Origin: Spirochaetota bacterium
Lineage (GTDB): Bacteria > Spirochaetota > Spirochaetia > Sphaerochaetales > Sphaerochaetaceae
Direction of reading: 5' to 3'
Assembly (NCBI GenBank): GCA_023401595.1
Contig: JAEXDQ010000007.1
Coordinates: 89,032 to 153,031 of the forward strand
Length of the DNA stretch: 64,000 bases
Shown here: one piece after another, positions 28,723 through 37,585 of the stretch
Numbering within the stretch: the stretch's first letter is position 1
Layout of the letters: each line of letters opens with the position of its first letter
Notes under the pieces: model-generated
Database searches by the model: none
What the model was told of the DNA's origin: nothing
What the model saw: only the letters and a program-made list of their open reading frames with translations
Program-made: the position numbers and the translations under genes

Positions 28723-28813
28723 AAAAAACCAAGCATGCCCCTGCGCCTATCCTGTTGCCGTGTCCGTCCTGTAGCCATACTCGCCTTGTCGCTGTACAGT
28801 GTGGCATGCTTGG
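28723..28813 (-). terminator. Terminator-like long inverted repeat after the SDR gene
   Basis: On the minus strand CCAAGCATGCC (28813-28803) and GGCATGCTTGG (28739-28729) are perfectly complementary and the second arm is followed by TTTTTT. The loop of about 63 nt is unusually long for an intrinsic terminator, but the position, just after the last gene of the leftward operon, fits that role. Confidence 0.55.
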
Positions 28814-28831
28814 AACAAATGAATCGATTCA

Positions 28832-29593
28832 TCACCTGGAAATGAACAGACCTCCGTTGACATCCATGGTGTCGCCTGTCACATACCCTGAAAGATCGCT
28901 TGCGAAGAACAACACCGCATTTGCGATATCCTGCGGAGTTCCGAAGCGTTTGAGGGGGATTGTGAGGGCGGGGTCGTCCTGGGGATTCTTGAGCCAGCTG
29001 AGCCCTTCGGCCATCTTGGTGAGCGTTCTGCCCGGACACACCGTGTTGGAGGTGATATTGTACTGGCCGCCGTTGAGGGCGAAGGATTTCGCTACATTGA
29101 TCACGCCGGCCTTTGCGGCGGAGTACGAAGCGGAAGAACCATGCCCTCCGCGCTCGCCGGCCATCGAAGAAATATGCACCAGCTTGCCGTAGTTCTGTTT
29201 CTTCATGATTTCAAACACAGCCTGAGTACAGAAGAACACGCTTTTGAGATCTATGTCCTGCAACCGGTCCCATTGTTCCTCCGTGATATCCTCGATCTTC
29301 GCCGACTGCGTGATACCCGCATTGTTCACCCAGATATCGATACGGCCAAAGAACGCCGCGATTTTGTCGACATTCTGCCTGATGTTCTTGAAATCGGCGA
29401 CATTGAACACAATATGGCGCGCTTCGCACCCCTGATGGTTCAAATCATCGGACACACCCTTCGCGGTCGTCTCGTCGATATCCGTAATGACGACCTTCGC
29501 GCCCTGCTGGGCAAGGGTCCTGGCGATCGCCTCACCGATACCTCTTCCCGATCCAGTCACCACCGCGACCTTTCCTTCCAATAGCCCACTCAT
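28832..29593 (-). CDS. Short-chain dehydrogenase/reductase
   Basis: 253 aa from the ATG at 29593, which has GGAGG upstream. Classical SDR features: NAD(P)-binding TGSGRGIGEA near residue 12, NNAG, catalytic Ser (HISSMAG) and YSAAK, and a C-terminal GYVTGDTMDVNGG. The aspartate in ITDIDETT after beta-strand 2 suggests NAD rather than NADP. It probably oxidises a secondary alcohol or polyol. It is the last gene of the leftward operon that begins with the 2-oxoacid dehydrogenase genes, one base after the kinase. Confidence 0.88.
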   Translation of the reverse strand: MSGLLEGKVAVVTGSGRGIGEAIARTLAQQGAKVVITDIDETTAKGVSDDLNHQGCEARHIVFNVADFKNIRQNVDKIAAFFGRIDIWVNNAGITQSAKIEDITEEQWDRLQDIDLKSVFFCTQAVFEIMKKQNYGKLVHISSMAGERGGHGSSASYSAAKAGVINVAKSFALNGGQYNITSNTVCPGRTLTKMAEGLSWLKNPQDDPALTIPLKRFGTPQDIANAVLFFASDLSGYVTGDTMDVNGGLFISR

Positions 29594-29594
29594 C

Positions 29595-31082
29595 TTATCT
29601 ACCTCCGATAACCATTGCCAATGCTTTGTCCCACCGACCAAGTACCTCGCGTCTCCATTGAGGCTGGCGTTGGGGGATTAATTCAGTCTGTACCGTGTAA
29701 TTGAAGAAATCTTCTTCATACAAGCCGATCTTCTTGCCGGCGATCAGGGCGATGCCGGCGCTCGTCATCTCCTCGTCTGTCGGCGTATTCACCGGACAAT
29801 CGAGAATATCGCTTAAAAACTGCATCAAGTATCTGTTCTTGGCAGGGCCGCCGCTTGCCTTGAGACGGTCGATTCCATCCTTGCCGCAATCCTTGGCCAT
29901 GCAGTCGATCACATCACGGCATTGCAATGCGATTGATTCCAACGCCGCCTTGACCAACTCCTTCCTGCCTGTCCTACGTGTCATGCCGACGAACGCCGCC
30001 TGAGCGTCGTCGACCCAATAGGGGGCTCCGATACCGTTGAACGCGGGAAGCAGCACCGTCGTGTCCTCTGGATTGGCCTGTTGTACGATCGCATCGCTTT
30101 GGGCGGGATCGTCAAGGATGTTCAGATCCTTGACCAGCCAGGTCACCACCGCCCCTGAATAATTGATGACTCCGTCGAACGCATAGGTCGTTTTTCCATT
30201 GATTTTCCAGGCCACGGAGGTAAGCAAGCCGTTTGCCGAAGGGATAGGGACATCGCCGATATTCATCATCAGACATGTGCCGGTTCCCATACCTGCTATG
30301 CACGAGCCCTTTTCAAGACAACGTTGCGCGTACAGCGCCGCATGGGAATCTCCGATACAGGAGGCGATGGGGACTTTGTTCGGGAAGAATCCGCCTGCGT
30401 CCGTGTCGCCAAGGATATCGTCCGAAGCGCATACTTGAGGTAGCATGTGGAGGGGGATGCCCCACAGCTCGCATAATGCGGCGTCCCAGTCTCCCGTCCT
30501 GAGGTTGAACAGCATCATGCGTGAGGCGTTCGAGGCGTCCGTCTTGAAGCTTCTGCCTTCCGTAAGACAGAAAAGCGTCCAGCAGTCCATCGTTCCGCAG
30601 CATAGCGAACGGCGGGCGAGCAGGCGTCTTGCCTCATCGCTGTTTTCCAGCATCCACAGTATCTTGGGGGCGGAGAAGAACGGTGAGAGCTTCAGTCCGC
30701 AGGTCTGCCGGATATAGTCCGCCCGATTTGTTATTTCGGGACGCTTGCAGATTTCCGTCGCCCTGTTGCATTGCCAGACGATGGAATCGCAGACCGGTTC
30801 ACCCGTTTGCCTGTCCCATAGCCCGACGCTTTCCCTTTGGTTGCCTATGCCGATCGCCACGACCTTGTTCCTGTCGATTCCCGCCTCTGTGACGACGCCA
30901 GTGACCGCGCTGAACAGGTTGTTCCTGATCTCCTTCAGATCATGGCTCACCCAACCGTTGCCGTCTATGACCTGCCTGTGGGGGATCAGCTTACGGGCGA
31001 CCAGGATGCCTTTTTCATCGTACAAGGAGGCCTTTGTGTTCTGAGTGCTTTGATCGATGGCGATGACATAGCCGTTTTTCAT
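29595..31082 (-). CDS. FGGY-family carbohydrate kinase (glycerol-kinase-like)
   Basis: 495 aa from the ATG at 31082 (MKNGYVIAIDQSTQNTKASL), preceded by AGAGGAT; the open frame runs further upstream only as a shadow of the next gene. The N-terminal phosphate loop DQSTQNTKA, the middle AFDGVINYSGAVVTWL and the C-terminal GGPAKNRYLMQFLSDIL place it in the FGGY family nearest glycerol kinases and related polyol kinases. The substrate is unknown; the residues usual for glycerol recognition are not fully conserved. Context predicts phosphorylation of a polyol or ketose released inside the cell. Confidence 0.85.
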   Translation of the reverse strand: MKNGYVIAIDQSTQNTKASLYDEKGILVARKLIPHRQVIDGNGWVSHDLKEIRNNLFSAVTGVVTEAGIDRNKVVAIGIGNQRESVGLWDRQTGEPVCDSIVWQCNRATEICKRPEITNRADYIRQTCGLKLSPFFSAPKILWMLENSDEARRLLARRSLCCGTMDCWTLFCLTEGRSFKTDASNASRMMLFNLRTGDWDAALCELWGIPLHMLPQVCASDDILGDTDAGGFFPNKVPIASCIGDSHAALYAQRCLEKGSCIAGMGTGTCLMMNIGDVPIPSANGLLTSVAWKINGKTTYAFDGVINYSGAVVTWLVKDLNILDDPAQSDAIVQQANPEDTTVLLPAFNGIGAPYWVDDAQAAFVGMTRRTGRKELVKAALESIALQCRDVIDCMAKDCGKDGIDRLKASGGPAKNRYLMQFLSDILDCPVNTPTDEEMTSAGIALIAGKKIGLYEEDFFNYTVQTELIPQRQPQWRREVLGRWDKALAMVIGGR

Positions 31083-31093
31083 GACGGATCCTC

Positions 31094-31816
31094 TCAGGCT
31101 GGGAACTGATGGACGGTCCCCTGTAAGTATTCGATACCGTATTTCGCCGCAAAGTCGGTAGGCTTGAAGCCCGCGATCTTGACGTAGGTATTTTTCAGAC
31201 TCTCCGCCAGATGGCCGTCTTCGCCCCATTTTTCGATGGAGAACTCGCCGGTGTCCTTGATCCGCATCTTGGTCACCGACGTGTTTTCGAGCCGGTAGAG
31301 CCTCCACACGTCGTCGATGGGAATATCGAACAGCTTGCAGATAATCAGCTGGATGGTCAGCATGTGGGAGACGATCGCTACATGTCCGCCATGGTTCGCC
31401 GCTATGATTTCCTTGAACGCTTCCGTCCCCCGTTGTTGTACCTGCTCGAAGGTCTCTCCCTCCGGCATATGGAGTTTCGAAGGTTCCTCCTGCCAGTATT
31501 TGATCATGCCGGGCCACTGAGCCTCGATTTCTTCGCGGTTGAGCCCTTCCCATAACCCGCAGTTGATTTCACACAACCCCTCGTTGCGCAAAATAGGGAG
31601 TCTCCTGTTTCCCCGGACGGCCTCCGCGGTCTGCATCGTCCGCAGGAAGGGGCTTGAATAGATCGCCGTCAACGGGATCTTGCTCATTGGTTCCGTCAGG
31701 CACGCCGCTTGCTCGAGCCCGCGTTGGTTCAGAGGTTTGTCGGTGAATCCGATGAACCGATGGGCTTTGTTGTTGTCCGTCTCTCCGTGTCTGATGATAT
31801 ACGCTACAGTATCCAT
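31094..31816 (-). CDS. Histidine phosphatase (phosphoglycerate-mutase-like)
   Basis: 240 aa. The catalytic RHGETDNN has Arg9-His10-Gly11, with AIYSSPFLRTMQTAEAV, GLWEGLNREEIEAQWP and VSHMLTIQLI completing the active site of the histidine phosphatase branch. Such enzymes remove phosphate from small phospho-compounds. It lies between the E3 gene and the FGGY kinase with gaps of about 11 nt, so it belongs to the same pathway. The C-terminal ~40 residues extend beyond the usual domain. Confidence 0.87.
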   Translation of the reverse strand: MDTVAYIIRHGETDNNKAHRFIGFTDKPLNQRGLEQAACLTEPMSKIPLTAIYSSPFLRTMQTAEAVRGNRRLPILRNEGLCEINCGLWEGLNREEIEAQWPGMIKYWQEEPSKLHMPEGETFEQVQQRGTEAFKEIIAANHGGHVAIVSHMLTIQLIICKLFDIPIDDVWRLYRLENTSVTKMRIKDTGEFSIEKWGEDGHLAESLKNTYVKIAGFKPTDFAAKYGIEYLQGTVHQFPA

Positions 31817-31827
31817 GAATTACCCCT

Positions 31828-33210
31828 TCATACTTTGTGGATTGCTTTGCCGAACGCATCCAGCGCAGCTTCCTTGAACATTTCAGTCAAGGACGGATGT
31901 GCGATGATGATTTTTTCCCAATCCGACAAGGTATATTTCTTCGTCACCGTCGTTGAAGCGAACGCGACCATCTCCGGGGCGTTTTCGCCGACTATCTGCG
32001 CACCCAATGTCACATGGCTGTTCTTGTCCATGATCATCATCACGAAGCCCGATGCGTTTTCAGCCATAGCCATACCGTTCGCATCATAGCTGAATCTGCC
32101 GGTGACCGGCTCGAATCCGTTCTTCTTCGCCTCTTCGCTCGTCATGCCTGTCGCCGCGAAGGGGGGGATGGTGTAGACGCACCGCGGGACGGCGGGCTTG
32201 TCTCCCTCATGGCCCGTTCCCAATATCGATCGGAGGGCGATTTCACCTTCGGAGTAGGCGACGTGGGCGAGCTGGTAGCCGCCGATTACATCGCCGATCG
32301 CATATACATGGTCGACCGACGACTTCATGTTTTCATCGACGACGATGCAGCCCCTTCTGTCCAAGTCGAGCTTCAGGCCGGGAGCGAGGACGCCATCCGT
32401 ATACGCTTTCCTGCCGATGGCCATGAGTACAACGTCCGCTTCGGCCTTGGCCGTCTTGCCGTCCTTGCCGATATAGTTCACGGCCTTTGTTTCCCCGCTT
32501 TTTGTAATGGATTCGACCTTGCAGGAGGTGAGTATCCTGATGCCCCTTCCTTCCAGAGCTTTGCGCAGGTATGCCGAAGAGGCCGGTTCCTCATTGGGCA
32601 GTATTTTGTCCGCCATCTCGATGACGACCACATCGCTGCCGAAGGAGGAATAGGCGCTGGCGAGCTCAAGGCCGATAACGCCTCCGCCGATGACGGCCAT
32701 GCGTCGGGGGATGGACTGAAGGGCGAGGGCGGAGGTACTGTCCACCGTCAGCTCCGCTCCCGGGATTGGTATCATCATCGGTTGGGAGCCTGTGGCCAGG
32801 ATGATATCCTTCGCCTTGTACGACAAGCCGTTGCACAGTACCGCCCTGTCGGCTTGAAGCGTCGCTTTGCCGATGACTACGGTTACTTTTGCTGCTTTGA
32901 GCAGGCCTCCCACTCCATCTGTCAGCTTCTTGACGGTGGCGGCCTTTCCTTCCTGGATTTTCTTGAAGCTGTATTGTCCGGCTTGCTTTACCACGCCGTT
33001 TTTTCCGAGGCTTCTGGTCTTTTCCAGAAAAGCGGCCTTGTCCAACAGGTATTTTGTCGGGATACAGCCGATATTGAGGCAGGTTCCGCCAAGTCTGGTC
33101 ATTTCAAACAAGGCGACCTTGAGACCGGCCTTCGCCGCCGCGATAGCGGTGGAGTATCCTCCCGGACCTCCTCCTATGACTATCAGATCAAACATAGGTA
33201 CATCTGGCAT
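31828..33210 (-). CDS. lpdA: Dihydrolipoamide dehydrogenase (E3)
   Basis: 460 aa. FAD-binding GGGPGGYSTAIAAAKAG, redox-active disulfide Cys44-Cys49 in GGTCLNIGCIPTK, NAD-binding IGGGVIGLELASAYSSFG and the C-terminal HPSLTEMFKEAALDAF. E3 reoxidises the lipoyl group of E2 with NAD. The ATG at 33210 has AAGGAG upstream. It follows the E2 gene by 11 nt and completes the complex encoded here. Confidence 0.93.
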   Translation of the reverse strand: MPDVPMFDLIVIGGGPGGYSTAIAAAKAGLKVALFEMTRLGGTCLNIGCIPTKYLLDKAAFLEKTRSLGKNGVVKQAGQYSFKKIQEGKAATVKKLTDGVGGLLKAAKVTVVIGKATLQADRAVLCNGLSYKAKDIILATGSQPMMIPIPGAELTVDSTSALALQSIPRRMAVIGGGVIGLELASAYSSFGSDVVVIEMADKILPNEEPASSAYLRKALEGRGIRILTSCKVESITKSGETKAVNYIGKDGKTAKAEADVVLMAIGRKAYTDGVLAPGLKLDLDRRGCIVVDENMKSSVDHVYAIGDVIGGYQLAHVAYSEGEIALRSILGTGHEGDKPAVPRCVYTIPPFAATGMTSEEAKKNGFEPVTGRFSYDANGMAMAENASGFVMMIMDKNSHVTLGAQIVGENAPEMVAFASTTVTKKYTLSDWEKIIIAHPSLTEMFKEAALDAFGKAIHKV

Positions 33211-33221
33211 GACAAGTCTCC

Positions 33222-34451
33222 TTAACAGGCCATCATTGCCGGTTCTTCCAGCAACGCCTTGATATTGTTGAGGATCCGGATACCATCGACGCCGTCCATC
33301 ATCCGGTGATCGAACGATCCTGTGATATTCATCTTCTGGACCTCAACGACATCGCCGTCTACGATTTCAAGCTGCTTGAGGATACCGCCGATACCTAGGA
33401 TAAAGCTTTCCGGAGGATTGATGATCGGCGTGGTCATCGTCGCCCCGAACATGCCGAGGTTTGATACCGTGCAGGTGCCGCATCCCATCTCCTCGGTGGT
33501 CAGCTCACCTTTCTTCGCTTTTTCAATCAGGGTCTTGTTCGCTGCCGCGATGTCCAGGATCCCCTTGCTTTCGATATCCTTCTGCACCGGGACGACCAAG
33601 CCGTTCTCTATGGAGACGGCCATGCCTACGCTCAGATGCCTGTAGATATGGATTTCATCGTTTTCATAGCGGGCCCGTACCAAGGGGAAGTCCTTTGCCG
33701 TGACCGCTATCGCCTTCATGATCAGGTCGTTGTAGGAAATCTTGTGGTCTTTTTCGGCGAGGAGTTTTTTCAGGGCGATGGCCTTGGTCATGTCCACCGT
33801 GACGGTGACGACGAACGCCGGGATGCTCTGGACGCTCTGCAACATCCTCTTTCCAATGACCTGCCTCATCCTGCTGAGCTTGACTACTTCAAATTCGGCT
33901 TCATCGACAATGGTTTCTTTGGCGCTTTCAAGATACTTTTTTACATCGCGTACCTTTATCAGGCCATCGTTGTCGCTTGTGACCCGGTTGATGTCGATAC
34001 CAGCTTCCTTCGCCAGCTTCTTCGCGTTCGGCATGGCCTTGACATTGGTTCCGACGTTCGTCCGTCCGGCGGGCGCTTCGGCGACGACCTCTATGAGGAC
34101 CGGCTCGGCGTCCTTGAAGATTTCGATGAACTCCTCCTCTTCGGCGGCGGGCGTTGTGGCGGGTTCCGCCGTAGCGGCGGGTGCGCCTCCTTTTGTATAG
34201 GCCTTTGCGTCTTCAGCGTCGCCGATGACCACAAGAACGTCGCCGGCGTCCACCGTGTCGCCTTCCTGGGCCAGGATGTCTATCACCTGTCCGTTTGTGA
34301 AGCTCTCCACGGGGAGGACCGCCTTGTCGGTCTCCGCCTTGAGCAGTACGTCACCGCGGCTGACGGAGTCTCCGACTTTGACAAGCCATTCACATATCAC
34401 GGCCTGGTCAGTGGTCTGGCCGGCGCTTGGAAGCTTGATTTCCTTGATCAT
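33222..34451 (-). CDS. 2-oxoacid dehydrogenase E2 (dihydrolipoamide acyltransferase)
   Basis: 409 aa. One N-terminal lipoyl domain with the modified Lys43 in AETDKAVLP, an Ala/Glu-rich linker, a peripheral subunit-binding domain (NVKAMPNAKKLAKEAGIDINRV) and a catalytic domain ending in SFDHRMMDGVDG with the His-x3-Asp-Gly active site. It transfers the acyl group to CoA. A single lipoyl domain and the gene order E1a-E1b-E2-E3 are usual for acetoin-type and branched-chain-type complexes. AGGAGGAGAT precedes the ATG. Confidence 0.92.
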   Translation of the reverse strand: MIKEIKLPSAGQTTDQAVICEWLVKVGDSVSRGDVLLKAETDKAVLPVESFTNGQVIDILAQEGDTVDAGDVLVVIGDAEDAKAYTKGGAPAATAEPATTPAAEEEEFIEIFKDAEPVLIEVVAEAPAGRTNVGTNVKAMPNAKKLAKEAGIDINRVTSDNDGLIKVRDVKKYLESAKETIVDEAEFEVVKLSRMRQVIGKRMLQSVQSIPAFVVTVTVDMTKAIALKKLLAEKDHKISYNDLIMKAIAVTAKDFPLVRARYENDEIHIYRHLSVGMAVSIENGLVVPVQKDIESKGILDIAAANKTLIEKAKKGELTTEEMGCGTCTVSNLGMFGATMTTPIINPPESFILGIGGILKQLEIVDGDVVEVQKMNITGSFDHRMMDGVDGIRILNNIKALLEEPAMMAC

Positions 34452-34460
34452 GATCTCCTC

Positions 34461-35474
34461 CTAGGCCTTCATCAGCTTTCGCGCCGCATCGGCGATTTTG
34501 GCGGTGGACGGAATGACGTAGTTTTCAAGGGGAGGTGAGAAGGGGATTGGCGTATCCAGCGCCGCAACCCTGCCGATCGGAGCGTCCAGCAGATAGATGG
34601 CGTTCTCAGCTACGTAGGAGGCGACTTGCGCACCCCAGCCGCAGGTATAGTTGTCCTCGTGGACGATCAGGAGACGGCCCGTCTTCTCCAGACTCCTGAT
34701 AACCGTATCGTAGTCGAACGGTACCAAGGTCCTCGGATCTATGACCTCACAGGAGATGCCCTCCTTTTCAAGTACCGCCGCGGCTTCAAGCGCCTTGTAG
34801 CTCATCAGCAGGTTCGCGACGATCGTAATGTCGGTTCCTTCGCGACGGATCGCGGCTTTTCCGAACTCAATGGTGTAGTCGTCCTCGGGAACGTCGCCCA
34901 TGGTGTCGATCGCGTCCTTTTCTTTCCGCTTGCTTCCGTACAACAGCTTGTGTTCGAACACCAGGACGGGATTGTCGTCTCGGATTGCCTGTTTCATCAG
35001 TCCCTTCGCATCATATGGCGTGGAGGGGCAGATGACTTTAAGGCCGGGGACATGGGTGAAGTAGCTTTCCAGGCTCTGGGCGTGCTGGGCGCCGCGGTTG
35101 GAGGCTCCGCACGGGGCCCGCATGACCATCGGTACATGGACGGTGCCGCCTGACATATAGCACATCTTGGCGGCCTGGTTGACGAGCTGGTCCATCATGC
35201 AGAAGAGGAAGTCTCCGTACTGCAGGTCCGCGACGGGACGCATGCCCATCATGGAGGAACCGACGCAGACGCCGGCGATCATGATTTCTGAAATCGGTGT
35301 GTTGATTACACGGCCGAAGCCGAATTCGTCGGCCAGCCCCTTGGTCACGGTAAAGGCTCCGCCCATGCCGCCGGGGATATCCTCGTCTTCACCGATGCAA
35401 TATACGTTCTGATCGCGTCTCATTTCCTCCGCGATAGCGAGTTTGAGAGCGTCCGCAATGGATAATCTTGCCAT
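34461..35474 (-). CDS. 2-oxoacid/acetoin dehydrogenase E1 component, beta subunit
   Basis: 337 aa from the ATG at 35474, served by GAAGGAGAC located in the end of the E1-alpha gene. Family motifs are DQNVYCIGEDEDIPGGMGG, RVINTPISEIMIAGVCVGSSM and EVIDPRTLVPFDYDTV. Together with E1-alpha it forms the thiamine-diphosphate heterotetramer that decarboxylates or cleaves the substrate. Length and sequence style agree with AcoB-type proteins, but pyruvate dehydrogenase cannot be excluded. Confidence 0.92.
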   Translation of the reverse strand: MARLSIADALKLAIAEEMRRDQNVYCIGEDEDIPGGMGGAFTVTKGLADEFGFGRVINTPISEIMIAGVCVGSSMMGMRPVADLQYGDFLFCMMDQLVNQAAKMCYMSGGTVHVPMVMRAPCGASNRGAQHAQSLESYFTHVPGLKVICPSTPYDAKGLMKQAIRDDNPVLVFEHKLLYGSKRKEKDAIDTMGDVPEDDYTIEFGKAAIRREGTDITIVANLLMSYKALEAAAVLEKEGISCEVIDPRTLVPFDYDTVIRSLEKTGRLLIVHEDNYTCGWGAQVASYVAENAIYLLDAPIGRVAALDTPIPFSPPLENYVIPSTAKIADAARKLMKA

Positions 35475-35475
35475 C

Positions 35476-36456
35476 TTATTTGTCTCCTTCCCAATACACG
35501 TCGGTCGTGGCGGTTTCCACTGACGGGAAGTCTGCCTTCTGGGCGAGTTCGACGGATTCGTCGATCTCTTTCTCAATTTCCGATTCAATCTGCGCGAGCG
35601 CGTCCTCGCCGACGACTTTCTTTTCAAGTATCACGGCCCTGAATTTTTTGACAGGGTCGTTGTCGAACCATAGCTTCTCCTCTTCCTTGGGGCGGTAGCC
35701 GCAGGCGTCGTTCCTGGAGTGTCCGCCATGCCGGTAGGTTTTTAGTTCCAGGATCGTGGGGCCCTCGCCGGCCCGTGCGCGGGCTATGGCGCGTGCAGCG
35801 GCTTCGTTGACGGCCAGAACATCGTTGCCGTCCACCACTTCCGCGGGAATATCGTAGGAGGCGGCACGGTCCGCCGCGACGTTTTCCTTGTTGCATGTAA
35901 GCTTGATGGACGTGGTCGCGCTGTAGAGGTTGTTTTCACAGACGAATACGACGGGAAGCTTCCACATCGCCGCGGCGTTCATCGTCTCATGGAAGGAGCC
36001 TTCGTTGCTCGCTCCGTCTCCGAAGAAACAGACGACTACGTTGTCCTTCTTCTGCATCTTGTATGCGAGGCCGATGCCCGCCGCTATGGGGAGGTTGCCG
36101 CCGACGATCGCATTCGCCGGAATGGCTCCGACCCTGATGTCGCCGGTATGCATCGCCCCGCCTTTTCCTTTCGCGCAACCGGTAATTTTGCCGAACATCT
36201 CCCCCATCATGGAATTGACCGACACGCCCTTGGCGAGGTCATGTCCTGCGGGACGATGGGTGGATGCCATGTAGTCGTCTGGCCGGAGGTCGTAGAGCAT
36301 GCCGACGGCGCTGGCTTCCTGCCCTGTGCTTTGATGGATGGTCCCAGGCATGATACCTTCCAGAAACAAGTAATAGATACGTTCTTCATACTTTCGAATG
36401 AGGTACATTGACTTGTACATGCCGAGCATCTTTTCTTTTGATGGCTGTCCTTTCAT
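35476..36456 (-). CDS. 2-oxoacid/acetoin dehydrogenase E1 component, alpha subunit
   Basis: 326 aa from the ATG at 36456, chosen because AAGGAC precedes it; an in-frame ATG at 36492 has no ribosome-binding site and lies on an operator. The thiamine-diphosphate motif is GDGASNEGSFHETMNAAAMW to CENN, and a phosphorylation-loop-like YRHGGHSRND follows. The length matches AcoA of acetoin dehydrogenase. First gene of a seven-gene operon (E1a, E1b, E2, E3, histidine phosphatase, FGGY kinase, SDR) whose promoter is bracketed by two TGTAATTACA operators. Confidence 0.92.
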   Translation of the reverse strand: MKGQPSKEKMLGMYKSMYLIRKYEERIYYLFLEGIMPGTIHQSTGQEASAVGMLYDLRPDDYMASTHRPAGHDLAKGVSVNSMMGEMFGKITGCAKGKGGAMHTGDIRVGAIPANAIVGGNLPIAAGIGLAYKMQKKDNVVVCFFGDGASNEGSFHETMNAAAMWKLPVVFVCENNLYSATTSIKLTCNKENVAADRAASYDIPAEVVDGNDVLAVNEAAARAIARARAGEGPTILELKTYRHGGHSRNDACGYRPKEEEKLWFDNDPVKKFRAVILEKKVVGEDALAQIESEIEKEIDESVELAQKADFPSVETATTDVYWEGDK

Positions 36457-36476
36457 TCTTTTCTTGTCCTTATATT

Positions 36477-36486
36477 TGTAATTACA
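36477..36486. promoter_or_regulatory. LacI-type operator O1a
   Basis: Palindrome TGTAATTACA in an ATT...TTT context, overlapping the upstream candidate start codon of the E1-alpha gene and therefore downstream of the predicted transcription start. Partner of the site at 36593, 116 bp away. Confidence 0.7.
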
Positions 36487-36540
36487 TTTCAAGATTCAAA
36501 AATATCTTAGTAACAGACTCTTTTATATCTGTGCATATCC

Positions 36541-36568
36541 ATTTTAACGCGGAAATACAATATGTCAA
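36541..36568 (-). promoter_or_regulatory. Promoter of the E1-alpha operon
   Basis: On the minus strand TTGACA (36568-36563), a 16-nt spacer and TAAAAT (36546-36541). It lies between the two operators. Confidence 0.65.
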
Positions 36569-36592
36569 ACATAAATTACATTAAAAATATAA

Positions 36593-36602
36593 TGTAATTA
36601 CA
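36593..36602. promoter_or_regulatory. LacI-type operator O1b
   Basis: TGTAATTACA, extended to the palindrome TATGTAATTACATA except for one base. Upstream of the -35 box of the E1-alpha operon. Confidence 0.7.
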
Positions 36603-36651
36603 TAATTTAATAGAAGCATGATTTTGCCGTATGTCGTTGGAAAAGAGCATT

Positions 36652-37482
36652 CTATCGGTTCAGAAAATCGCCGACGACCCTTCTCGGTACGATACTATGG
36701 ACTTTTGCGTCGATTTTGCCGTCGGGCCAGACGTCCGCCTCCATGAACCAGCCGGGTGCGTCCGTGCGGGCGGGATGCGCCGCGGACAGGGGCGGGTTGA
36801 CGAGATACGTTCCTTTCGGCGATACCCTGAAGCTCCACCAGTGCAGGTGTCCGCTCGCATGCAGCAGGAAATTGCGCCCGTCTTCAAGTATTTCCCTGAT
36901 TTCGGCGCTGTTCTTCACCTGCATGAGCGGGACGGTCTCTTCCGGGATCAGGAAGTTCCGATGGATTTCATGATAGTTCAGCGGATGATGGCTGAAGACC
37001 ATCTTCGGCAGGTCGTCGTTGTTCATCTCGGCTCTCAGCCATTCGAGCTGGTTTTGGGATACCTCGCCGCCGACGCCATCGATCATGGGGTCCAGGGAGT
37101 CGAAGAAGATGCATTTGTACCCCTTGAAGGTCATGGTATAGGGCAGGGACGATGAATGAAGTACCTGCGCAAGTCGTTTCTTTGGGGCGTTCACGAAATC
37201 ATGGTTGCCGTCTACATGGAAGCAGGGACAGTTGAGTCTCCGGTCTATCGACTCAAAGACGGCCTCGGTGTTCCGCAGGTCGGTCTGTTCATCGACATCT
37301 ATGATCCTGTCGCCCAGCTCCATGACGACATCCGGTTTGAGTTCGTTGTTCACGATATCCACAAAGCGGTCCAACAACCCTGGGATTTCCTCGTTGGGAG
37401 TATATTTCCAGATGCATTGACTCCAGTCCTGGCCCGGGGAGAGGTGGATGTCTGAAATGAAAACGATCTTGATTTTGTCCAT
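36652..37482 (-). CDS. Calcineurin-like metallophosphoesterase
   Basis: 276 aa. The five metal-binding blocks are visible: SDIHL (Asp11, His13), ELGDRI, DGNHDF, VFSHHPLNYHE and ASGHLHWW. This layout is that of the class III phosphodiesterases such as GpdQ and CpdA, which hydrolyse glycerophosphodiesters or cyclic nucleotides. No signal peptide, so cytoplasmic. It ends the operon that contains a CUT1 transporter and lies inside the LacI regulon, which favours a phosphodiester from the imported substrate as its target. Confidence 0.85.
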   Translation of the reverse strand: MDKIKIVFISDIHLSPGQDWSQCIWKYTPNEEIPGLLDRFVDIVNNELKPDVVMELGDRIIDVDEQTDLRNTEAVFESIDRRLNCPCFHVDGNHDFVNAPKKRLAQVLHSSSLPYTMTFKGYKCIFFDSLDPMIDGVGGEVSQNQLEWLRAEMNNDDLPKMVFSHHPLNYHEIHRNFLIPEETVPLMQVKNSAEIREILEDGRNFLLHASGHLHWWSFRVSPKGTYLVNPPLSAAHPARTDAPGWFMEADVWPDGKIDAKVHSIVPRRVVGDFLNR

Positions 37483-37585
37483 TGATAAAGGCTCCTTTAT
37501 ATCGACGGCTAGTTGTCTGGATAATGCGCGAGCAATAGCCCGCCCCGTGCTAGCTATCTTTGGGCGGGCCGATATGGTGTGCTGT

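Noticed and set aside
28719..29039. 106-codon minus-strand ORF overlapping the SDR gene
   Set aside because: Mostly in another frame of the SDR gene and its terminator; Arg-rich shadow product.
31083..31553. 157-residue N-terminal extension of the FGGY kinase
   Set aside because: It overlaps the histidine phosphatase gene and is low-complexity and Arg-rich. The ATG at 31082 has a ribosome-binding site and starts exactly at the kinase domain.
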